DNA of 7,444 bases from Bacillota bacterium (lineage in GTDB: Bacteria > Bacillota > Clostridia > Oscillospirales > Acutalibacteraceae), in NCBI GenBank assembly GCA_023415895.1, contig JAEZJA010000184.1:1-7444 (forward strand). The letters run 5' to 3'. The notes beneath the pieces are model-generated. The model made no database searches. It was not told the origin of the DNA and saw only the letters and a list, made by a program, of their open reading frames with translations. Made by a program: the position numbers and the translations under genes. Positions 1 through 5,834 of this stretch are shown one piece after another; position 1 is the stretch's first letter, and each line of letters starts with the position of its first letter.

Positions 1-55
1 ACAAAGGGAACAATCATCCGCACGATCATGGTTATTATCGTTGTGATGACGATAC

Positions 56-84
56 TTGACAAAATCCGCCCGGGAGGCTATCGT
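56..84 (+). promoter_or_regulatory. Probable sigma-A promoter of the recombinase gene
   Basis: A perfect -35 box TTGACA lies at 56-61. A 17-base spacer follows, then a weaker -10 box TATCGT at 79-84, which matches four of six consensus bases. Transcription would start near base 91. This leaves a short leader with a ribosome site at 102-109 before the TTG codon at 115, so the promoter and the chosen start support each other. The only caution is the imperfect -10 box. A GGGAGG string at 73-78 lies inside the spacer; it precedes an out-of-frame ATG at 86 and would lie upstream of the RNA start. Confidence 0.5.
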
Positions 85-101
85 AATGGTATTAACAGCA
101 A

Positions 102-109
102 AGAAGGTG
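102..109 (+). promoter_or_regulatory. Ribosome binding site deciding the recombinase start
   Basis: AGAAGGTG is a Shine-Dalgarno-like string placed seven bases before the TTG at 115. The upstream in-frame ATG codons at 28 and 46 have no comparable purine string at a suitable distance. This is the main reason for preferring the TTG start. Confidence 0.45.
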
Positions 110-114
110 CACCA

Positions 115-1104
115 TTGCGGCAGGAATATCGTCAGGAATGTTTTCCGATATTGCGTGATTATCTCGGCTATATGGAAGTGGTCAAGGGCCGTTCGGTTAA
201 CACGGTCGAGGAGTATTATATCGATCTGCGCACCTTTTTTCGCTATATCAAGCAGCTGAGAGGGCTGGTACCGGCCGCCATGCCCGAAGAAGACATTCCC
301 ATTGCCGATGTAGACATAGAGCTCATTCGTACCGTGACGCTGCAGGATGTCTATGAATTCATGAGCTATGCCAAGGATGAACGGGGCAACCACGCCCAGG
401 CGCTTGCCCGCAAGGCTTGCACACTGCGGGTGTTTTTTCGCTATCTGACCAAGTACACCCACCAACTGGAGTATAACCCGGTCGAGAATCTGGACACCCC
501 GAAGATACGCAAGGCGCTGCCCAAGTATCTAACGCTCGAGCAAAGCATCGCCCTTCTCCAAAGTGTGGACAGCGAATACCCGCAGCGCGACTATTGTATG
601 CTGACCCTGCTGCTTAACTGCGGTCTGCGGCGCGCCGAACTGGCCGGCCTGGATGTTACCGATATTCGAAGTGACGGGACAATGCGGGTACTGGGCAAAG
701 GAAACAAAGAGCGGGTGGTGTATCTTAACGATGCCTGCCAGGACGCGCTGAAACAGTATCTTCCCACACGACCTGTGGACGGCGTGGAGAAAAAGGAACG
801 TAACGCCTTGTTCTACAGCCATCTGAACAAACGCATCACCCTGCAGGGTGTGTATTATGTTGTCAAGGGGTATCTCAACCGCATCGAGGGGCTGGAGGGG
901 TATTCGACGCATAAGCTGCGGCATACAGCGGCAACGCTGATGTATCGCAATGGGGTGGATATTCGTGTGCTCAAAGAGATTCTCGGACACGAGAATCTCG
1001 GAACGACCGAAATCTATACCCATGTTTCGGATGAGCAGGTCAAGAAGGCTGCCGATGCCAATCCGCTCGCGCACATCAAACCCCGCAAAAAAAGCAGCAA
1101 CTGA
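115..1104 (+). CDS. xerC: Tyrosine recombinase, XerC/XerD family
   Basis: This is a site-specific DNA recombinase of the lambda-integrase (tyrosine) family. Numbered from the TTG at 115 (329 residues), residues about 9-140 form the N-terminal helical core-binding domain, with the family-like segment RDYLGYMEVVKGRS. The catalytic domain follows. The visible active-site set is complete: R172 in CGLRRAEL, a lysine in GKGNKER (195-198), H266 and R269 in HKLRH, H292 in LGHENLG, and the nucleophile Y301 in EIYTH. The length fits XerC/XerD (about 300 residues), with an insert-like acidic stretch near residues 55-75. The frame is open to the left edge of the window and has ATGs at 28 and 46. I prefer the TTG because of its ribosome site, the promoter at 56-84, and because the encoded protein then begins close to the conserved domain. 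No phage or transposon genes and no attachment repeats are visible, so a housekeeping XerC role (chromosome dimer resolution) is the inference. A stand-alone integrase cannot be excluded. No convincing terminator follows it. Confidence 0.9.
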   Translation: MRQEYRQECFPILRDYLGYMEVVKGRSVNTVEEYYIDLRTFFRYIKQLRGLVPAAMPEEDIPIADVDIELIRTVTLQDVYEFMSYAKDERGNHAQALARKACTLRVFFRYLTKYTHQLEYNPVENLDTPKIRKALPKYLTLEQSIALLQSVDSEYPQRDYCMLTLLLNCGLRRAELAGLDVTDIRSDGTMRVLGKGNKERVVYLNDACQDALKQYLPTRPVDGVEKKERNALFYSHLNKRITLQGVYYVVKGYLNRIEGLEGYSTHKLRHTAATLMYRNGVDIRVLKEILGHENLGTTEIYTHVSDEQVKKAADANPLAHIKPRKKSSN

Positions 1105-1343
1105 ACCACTTCCGTCTCCGACGATCAATGCGCCCGGCAACTTACATATCGTCCTTGTGTGAGGAGGCTGCCTCATCAGCAAGAACGGATTTTTCTATTG
1201 CTGGGTATTCGATGTTATCTTTGCTGTAAATAAAACATATATGGCGTTCAGCGTGTCGATATGCTATACTGTTACATACACGCAACCCATCTTCGTAAAA
1301 AATGCTGAAAACAAAGCGATAACAGAAATTCGGAGGCCGTTCA
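1105..1343 (+). other. Intergenic region upstream of the diguanylate cyclase
   Basis: This 239-base gap holds the extended -10 promoter at 1262-1270 and the CGGAGG ribosome site at 1331-1336. I see no convincing small gene: short open frames here lack ribosome sites and recognisable protein content. There is only a weak 5-bp hairpin (TGAGG...CCTCA, near 1159-1174) after the recombinase, with no adjacent T-run, so it is not called a terminator. I do not see a c-di-GMP riboswitch signature. Confidence 0.6.
1262..1270 (+). promoter_or_regulatory. Extended -10 promoter of the diguanylate cyclase gene
   Basis: TGCTATACT is an extended -10 element: TG, one base, then TATACT with five of six consensus matches. 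No good -35 box is present 16-18 bases upstream, which is typical for extended -10 promoters. The predicted RNA start near 1277 gives a leader of about 67 bases. The site suggests the cyclase has its own promoter and is not simply read through from the recombinase. Confidence 0.5.
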
Positions 1344-3035
1344 ATGCACGAATTTTTCCAAAAACCGTACAAGCGAAAATGGTATTTGTATGTATATGGA
1401 ATTCTATGCGCAAGTCTGATGCTTTTCGTTTGTTACCTGATGTTCAGCCAGCATGTGAATACAAGGTTTGACAGTGAGGCCAGCACCAGACTGAACACTG
1501 GGTGGTTGTATACTGACGCGAGCGGCGAGCAGCAGACGGTGGTTACGCCGGTGAAGCTGCTGCCGGATGACGAGAATCGCTGCCGCATATCCAATGTACT
1601 ACCGGATTCTGCCGATGGGCAGTATTTCGCGAGGTATTGCGCCTTTCAAAGCTATAGGCTGTACATAGACGATGTTCTCTATTTCGATTCCTCGATGGAT
1701 GATGTTTCAAAACCACAGTTTAAGAGCAGTGAAGGGTATTACTGGTCAATTGTCCCGCTGCCGGGACATTGCTCGGGCAAGACCATTACCATTGAGCAGA
1801 CATCGGCATACGATGAATACGCAGGGCAGTTTGGCAATCTATTCATAGGCAACAAAGCGTCGATACTGTTTGCCATTATCCGTATGAAATTGATCTCGTT
1901 GGTGACATGCTGTATCTGTCTGCTCTGCGGGCTTGTTATGTCTGTTGTCGGCTTTTTTGTAAAAGAACAACGGGAAAAAATGCGCCCTATTCTGTTTCTT
2001 GGCTGGTTTCAAATCTGGGTGGCCATTTGGCTGTTTTCCGAGTCAGGATGTACACAGTTTCTATTTTCCAATGCGTTTATAGCCAATCTGCTGTCCTTTG
2101 TCGGTAGTAAAATGATGCTGCTGACCTTTGTTCTTTATATTGAAAGCATACTCGAAAAGAAGAGAACACGGCTGTTTACACTTCTCTACGCGGCAGTTCT
2201 GGCGGATTTGGCTGTGACCATGCTTTTGCAGGCAACAGGCGTCAGCAGCTTCTTCGAAACCATGACTTTTTGCCACATCCTGGTTGCCCTTAGCTGCGTC
2301 TTGGTGATTTATTGCGTCTGTTATGATACCTTTGTCAATAAAAACCAAATTACTCGAATGCTGCTGCTTTGCATACTGCTTTTGGCCGTGTGCGCGATCG
2401 CCGAGGTACTGAACATGTATTTCGGCAACCTGCTCCATTTTGGCAGTTACATGATTATCGGCGTCGCTATTTTCATTTTGGTCATGGGTATAACGTCGCT
2501 GCTGGATATGCGAAAGTACCTGATGCTTTGCCGTAAGACCCAATATTATGAGAATCTGGCCATGAAGGATGTTCTGACGCAGTGCTTCAACCGGACAGCC
2601 TATTGGATGGATATGGAACATTGGCGCAAGTATAGCGATAACATCAGGAATATGACCGCATTGATGTGTGATATCAACAGCCTAAAGATCATTAACGATA
2701 CGCATGGGCACAAGGCGGGGGATGAGGCCATTATCCTTTTTGCCCAGGTGCTGCAGGATGTCTTTGATAAGTACGGCAAGATCTATCGCATCGGCGGGGA
2801 TGAGTTTGTCGTGCTGATCGAGAATCTCGATCGCTCTCTCGTGGATGCGCTCATAGCTGAGTTTAATAAAGAACTCGCTTTGAGAGCACAGGGAAGGGAG
2901 TATCGTGTGGCAGGGGCGATCGGCGTATCCGTTTTTGACGATCAAAGGGATAGCGTCCTGGAAGATACCATCAAGCGTGCGGATGAGCTCATGTACAAAA
3001 ACAAGCGGGCGCAAAAGACTTCCGCAAAATTGTGA
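1344..3035 (+). CDS. Membrane receptor diguanylate cyclase (7TM-GGDEF)
   Basis: The 563-residue protein should make cyclic di-GMP from two GTP at the inner face of the membrane. The N-terminus is short and basic. TM helix 1 is at 13-35, followed by an extracytoplasmic domain of about 145 residues (36-180) with a beta-rich, W/Y-containing pattern like the jelly-roll sensor domains of 7TMR-DISM receptors; its cysteines are C80, C99 and C143. Seven further helices lie near 183-206, 214-232, 245-268, 275-295, 305-326, 336-357 and 367-387. A short linker leads to the GGDEF domain (about 405-563). The cyclase motifs are intact: D409-VLTQCFNR, the metal-binding D443 in CDIN, NDTHGH at 451-456, and GGDEF at 484-488. 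The RxxD inhibitory site expected at 475-478 reads DKYG, so canonical product inhibition is probably absent. The start ATG has CGGAGG seven bases upstream. The gene is visibly more AT-rich than the minus-strand operon. The signal it senses is unknown. Confidence 0.93.
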   Translation: MHEFFQKPYKRKWYLYVYGILCASLMLFVCYLMFSQHVNTRFDSEASTRLNTGWLYTDASGEQQTVVTPVKLLPDDENRCRISNVLPDSADGQYFARYCAFQSYRLYIDDVLYFDSSMDDVSKPQFKSSEGYYWSIVPLPGHCSGKTITIEQTSAYDEYAGQFGNLFIGNKASILFAIIRMKLISLVTCCICLLCGLVMSVVGFFVKEQREKMRPILFLGWFQIWVAIWLFSESGCTQFLFSNAFIANLLSFVGSKMMLLTFVLYIESILEKKRTRLFTLLYAAVLADLAVTMLLQATGVSSFFETMTFCHILVALSCVLVIYCVCYDTFVNKNQITRMLLLCILLLAVCAIAEVLNMYFGNLLHFGSYMIIGVAIFILVMGITSLLDMRKYLMLCRKTQYYENLAMKDVLTQCFNRTAYWMDMEHWRKYSDNIRNMTALMCDINSLKIINDTHGHKAGDEAIILFAQVLQDVFDKYGKIYRIGGDEFVVLIENLDRSLVDALIAEFNKELALRAQGREYRVAGAIGVSVFDDQRDSVLEDTIKRADELMYKNKRAQKTSAKL

Positions 3036-3047
3036 TATAGAAAACGA

Positions 3048-3086
3048 AAAATGCGGGATGCCGTATCGAACGGCATCCCGCATTTT
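3048..3086. terminator. Bidirectional intrinsic terminator shared by convergent genes
   Basis: A perfect 17-bp inverted repeat (3048-3064 and 3070-3086) encloses a 5-base loop. Its core is GCGGGATGCCGT and its arms end in AAAA/TTTT. On the plus strand it lies 12 bases after the cyclase stop and ends in TTTT. On the minus strand it lies 46 bases after the aminopeptidase stop and is followed by TTTTT and then CGTTTT. Both RNAs can therefore form the same GC-rich stem with a U tract, so it ends both convergent transcription units. Confidence 0.92.
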
Positions 3087-3132
3087 ATCAAAAATTTGTA
3101 TTTATCCCTTGAACAGACGCCATTTTCAGGTT

Positions 3133-4542
3133 TTATTTGCGCATGAGCAGAGCCGCAAAACCCTTGTGTGCCATGTAAACATCAATCTTGGATACAACTT
3201 CAAAGGGGGCATGCATGGACAGCACCGGCACGCCGAGATCCACCGTGTCCACGTTGAGGTTGGCCACGTATTTGGCGACCGTTCCGCCGCCGCCGCCGTC
3301 GACCTTGCCCAATTCGCCGACCTGCCAGATCACGTCGTTTTCATCCATCATCGTGCGCACCTTCGCCATCAGTTCTGCGGAGGCATCGGAGGTATCGGAT
3401 TTGCCGCGCGCACCCGTATATTTAGTCAGCACCACGCCGTGATTGAGCGCCGCGCAGTTGCGGGCTTCGACGACGTCGGCGTAGATCGGGTCGATGGCGA
3501 CATTCACATCGGCGGACAGGCAGATCGAGTTGGAGAGCACATGACGCGCTTCTTCCCCAAAGGCCGCGGCCACATCGGCAATGAAATAGCGAAGGAAGGA
3601 GGACTGCATCCCCGTGTTGCCTTCCGAACCGATCTCTTCCTTGTCGGCAAACAGCGACACGGCGGTATAGGCCGGTTGCTCGGTTTCCAGAATGGCGGTC
3701 AGAGACGGATAGGCGCACACGCGGTCATCATGGCCATAGCCGCCGATCATGCTGCGGTCAAAACCGACATCGCGCACTTCAAAGGCAGGCACCGCTTCGA
3801 GTTCGGCGGAATAAAAATCGTTTTCAACAATGCCGTATTTGTCGTGCAGAATCTTCATGATGTTGAGCTTGACCAGCTCGCTGCCCTTGTCGTCCTTAAA
3901 GGCGCGGGAGCCAATCAGAATATTGAGGTCTTCACCCTTGACAATCTCATTGCCCGCACGCTTCATCTGTTCGCTTGCCAGATGGGGCAGCAGGTCGGTC
4001 ACGCAGAAAACGGGATCGTTGGCATCTTCACCGACATGCACTTCAATGACGGAACCGTCCTTGAGCGCAATCACGCCATGCAGAGCCAGCGGAATCGCTG
4101 TCCATTGATACTTTTTTATGCCGCCGTAGTAATGCGTGTCAAAATAGGCCAGCTCGTGATCTTCGTACAGCGGATTGGGCTTGAGATCCAGACGGGGGGA
4201 ATCGATGTGAGCCACGGCAATGGATACGCCGTCCGTGATGGGACGGGTGCCGATGACGGCCATGGCCAGCCCCTTACCGCGGTTGTTGACATACACCTTG
4301 TCGCCCGCCTTGAGGGGCTTCTTGCGGTCAAAGGGTACAAAGCCTTTGGCTTCGGCCTGACGGATGGCTTCCTTGACCGCTTCACGCTCGGTCTTGGAGG
4401 CTTGCAGAAAGGCTTTGTAGCCTTCGCAATACTCGTCGCACGTCGCCAGTTCTTTGTCACTCAATGTACGCGAAGCGTCCTTGGAGGAGTAAAACAGCTT
4501 TTCTTTGAGGAGCTCTGAGGGGCTTTTTTCTGATGCTTGCAT
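3133..4542 (-). CDS. M18 family zinc aminopeptidase
   Basis: The protein is a 469-residue cytosolic metallo-aminopeptidase of the M18 (aminopeptidase I / aspartyl aminopeptidase) family. These enzymes remove N-terminal residues from peptides using two metal ions and usually form large tetrahedral dodecamers. Visible family motifs, numbered from the ATG at 4542, are AHIDSPRLDLKP with H112 and D114, GHDDR at 270-274, DKEEIGSEG with the paired glutamates E302 and E303, SADVN with D346, and MHAPFE with H444 near the C-terminus. These supply the expected metal ligands and general base. Length fits the bacterial family. A TTG two codons upstream (4548) is in frame, but the AGGAGG at 4552-4557 is nine bases from the ATG and only three from the TTG, so the ATG is chosen. 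It is the last gene of the minus-strand run, 31 bases after the lytic transglycosylase. A run of GCC repeats encodes five glycines (416-420). Substrate preference cannot be read from sequence. Confidence 0.93.
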   Translation of the reverse strand: MQASEKSPSELLKEKLFYSSKDASRTLSDKELATCDEYCEGYKAFLQASKTEREAVKEAIRQAEAKGFVPFDRKKPLKAGDKVYVNNRGKGLAMAVIGTRPITDGVSIAVAHIDSPRLDLKPNPLYEDHELAYFDTHYYGGIKKYQWTAIPLALHGVIALKDGSVIEVHVGEDANDPVFCVTDLLPHLASEQMKRAGNEIVKGEDLNILIGSRAFKDDKGSELVKLNIMKILHDKYGIVENDFYSAELEAVPAFEVRDVGFDRSMIGGYGHDDRVCAYPSLTAILETEQPAYTAVSLFADKEEIGSEGNTGMQSSFLRYFIADVAAAFGEEARHVLSNSICLSADVNVAIDPIYADVVEARNCAALNHGVVLTKYTGARGKSDTSDASAELMAKVRTMMDENDVIWQVGELGKVDGGGGGTVAKYVANLNVDTVDLGVPVLSMHAPFEVVSKIDVYMAHKGFAALLMRK

Positions 4543-4551
4543 AGTCAAATA

Positions 4552-4557
4552 CCTCCT
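4552..4557 (-). promoter_or_regulatory. Ribosome binding site of the M18 aminopeptidase
   Basis: AGGAGG on the minus strand is a full Shine-Dalgarno match, nine bases before the ATG at 4542. It decides between that ATG and the TTG at 4548. The AT-rich 31-base gap also contains TATAAA and TATAGA strings, but no -35 box fits them. Confidence 0.75.
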
Positions 4558-4573
4558 GATTTACATCTATACT

Positions 4574-5224
4574 TTATAATTTGTACAGCTTTTTATACAT
4601 GGCCTGCGCGGCCGGAATTCTGTCAACGTAGTTTCGGGTTTCGGCAAACGGGATGTCCTTGAGTGTGACGCCGTCATCCGAATAGTCGGTGTCCTTCAGC
4701 CATTTGCGCGCATTGCCCATACCCGCGTTATAAGCGGCCAACAGGGTGCGGGTGTCGGAAAATTCCTCCCGCAGCAGGGACAGCACGAGGGTGCCGAAAC
4801 GAATATTGGTTTCGGGGTCAAACAACCGATCAGTCGGAATTATTTCTTCCACATGGCTGCGGTCTTGTGCCCATAAAAAGGTGTCCTCGGTGATCTGCAT
4901 CAGTCCCATCGCCTTGGCGGGGGAGATGGCCTCGGGATCAAAGCCGCTTTCGGTTTGGATGAGCGCAAAGAGGAAGGAGGACTCAAACCCGTATTCCTGC
5001 GCGTATTTTTCTACATACACGCGGTATTCGAGCGGATAGGCCGCGCACATATACCGATAACAAGCAACCCGCAGCAGCCCGGCGACAACGGCCAATACGG
5101 CAACCAGCGCCGCCAGACCGAGCAATGCCCTGCGGGTGGCCGATCCGTCGGATGCGATGTCACCGTTGGTCGATATGGTGAACCGCTGCATATAGCTATA
5201 ACAGTTAGTGCTTTCTTTTTTCAT
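4574..5224 (-). CDS. Membrane-anchored lytic transglycosylase (SLT domain)
   Basis: This 216-residue protein should cleave the MurNAc-GlcNAc bond of peptidoglycan outside the membrane, forming a 1,6-anhydro end. A polar cytoplasmic N-terminus (1-32) is followed by one uncleaved-looking TM helix (about 33-52) and then the SLT (GH23-like) domain, about 66-216. Visible motifs in order are QTESGF with the catalytic glutamate E92, GLMQIT at 107-112, AAYNAG at 163-168 and PFAETRNYV at 192-200. This is the compact, single-domain form found in many Firmicutes, with no LysM or other wall-binding repeat. The start is the ATG at 5224 (MKKESTN), inside the 3' end of coaE, giving a 20-base overlap. The preceding ribosome site is only a G-rich string (5228-5236). 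A TTG at 5251 in the same frame is less likely. Position in the operon suggests co-expression with coaE; roles in growth or sporulation cannot be separated from sequence. Confidence 0.9.
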   Translation of the reverse strand: MKKESTNCYSYMQRFTISTNGDIASDGSATRRALLGLAALVAVLAVVAGLLRVACYRYMCAAYPLEYRVYVEKYAQEYGFESSFLFALIQTESGFDPEAISPAKAMGLMQITEDTFLWAQDRSHVEEIIPTDRLFDPETNIRFGTLVLSLLREEFSDTRTLLAAYNAGMGNARKWLKDTDYSDDGVTLKDIPFAETRNYVDRIPAAQAMYKKLYKL

Positions 5225-5834
5225 CAGCCCACCCCCGGATCCGGCACGCAAGCGCAGCGGCTTGCGTCTGCAAGGCGGCCAGAGTTTCCTCGCTCGTGAG
5301 GATAATATCGGCGCGAGAGGTATAATAGTCCTCCGCTTGCTGCGCGGACATGCGGGCGATTGCCTCCTCTCTCGAAAGATGATCGCGCGACTGAATGCGC
5401 TCCAAACGCATCGAGTAAGGCGCGATCACGGCCACCGTTTTGTCGCAAATGCTGTCCATGCCGCTTTCAAACAGCAGCGGCGCATCAAGAACTGCTGCCA
5501 GCTCGTGCCGCTGCTCCATCTCCCTTAGTATGTTCTTCGAAAGCGCTATTATCGCCGGATGGGTGATGGAATTGAGCAGCCGGGTTTGTTCAGCAGAAGC
5601 AAAGGCCAGTTGGGCAAGCCGCCGCCGGTTGAGTGTGCCGTCGGTATTGAGAATGTCGGATGAAAACGCCTGGACGAGCTGCTTGAGGCAGTTGCTGCCC
5701 CTCTGCACCACACGGCGGGCGAGATCGTCGGCGTTGATGATGCCGATGCCGTGAGCGCCCAGAATGCGGGCAACCTCGCTTTTCCCCGAGCCGGTCGGTC
5801 CGGTCAACCCTACGACATAGAGTTTGTCAGTCAA
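5205..5834 (-). CDS. coaE: Dephospho-CoA kinase
   Basis: CoaE phosphorylates the 3'-hydroxyl of dephospho-CoA with ATP, the last step of coenzyme A synthesis, in the cytosol. The 209-residue length matches the family. The P-loop is GPTGSGKS at 12-19. The substrate-side motif reads INADDLAR at 33-40; the second acidic residue, D36, aligns with D33 of the E. coli enzyme, while the first Asp of the usual DAD is Asn here. DAPLLFESG at 117-125 and the lid segment SRDHLSREEAIARM at 149-162 complete the family pattern. Translation starts at a TTG: no ATG or GTG lies between it and the P-loop, and GAGGTG at 5842-5847 sits seven bases upstream. The start overlaps the end of tsaC by 8 bases, and the 3' end overlaps the transglycosylase start by 20 bases. 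This tight packing implies one mRNA and coupled translation. Confidence 0.96.
   Translation of the reverse strand: MTDKLYVVGLTGPTGSGKSEVARILGAHGIGIINADDLARRVVQRGSNCLKQLVQAFSSDILNTDGTLNRRRLAQLAFASAEQTRLLNSITHPAIIALSKNILREMEQRHELAAVLDAPLLFESGMDSICDKTVAVIAPYSMRLERIQSRDHLSREEAIARMSAQQAEDYYTSRADIILTSEETLAALQTQAAALACRIRGWADEKRKH

Noticed and set aside
56..259. 67-residue plus-strand frame with ATG at 86 behind GGGAGG
   Set aside because: The ribosome site looks good, but the ATG lies upstream of the predicted RNA start, the frame runs into the recombinase coding region, and the peptide resembles nothing. A frameshifted recombinase start was considered, but the TTG at 115 explains the gene without one.
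115..1104. Recombinase as part of an integrated mobile element
   Set aside because: No attachment repeats, excisionase, transposon or phage genes are visible within the window, and the protein resembles chromosomal XerC-type enzymes. The left flank is outside the window, so this is not absolute.
1159..1174. Terminator after the recombinase (TGAGG...CCTCA)
   Set aside because: The stem has only five pairs, and the nearest T-run is well downstream, so it does not fit an intrinsic terminator.
529..1182. 217-residue minus-strand open frame opposite the recombinase
   Set aside because: It overlaps the catalytic domain coding region of a clear tyrosine recombinase and shows no family motif.
1271..1343. 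c-di-GMP riboswitch in the cyclase leader
   Set aside because: The leader is short and AT-rich and lacks the conserved GEMM-type core and paired arms.
2905..4518. 537-residue plus-strand open frame opposite the aminopeptidase gene
   Set aside because: It is a composition shadow of the real minus-strand gene: it has no ribosome site or recognisable domain, is rich in His, Gly and Gln, and runs through the terminator hairpin.
4543..4573. Separate promoter for the aminopeptidase
   Set aside because: TATAAA and TATAGA strings are present on the minus strand, but no -35 box or extended -10 TG fits them.
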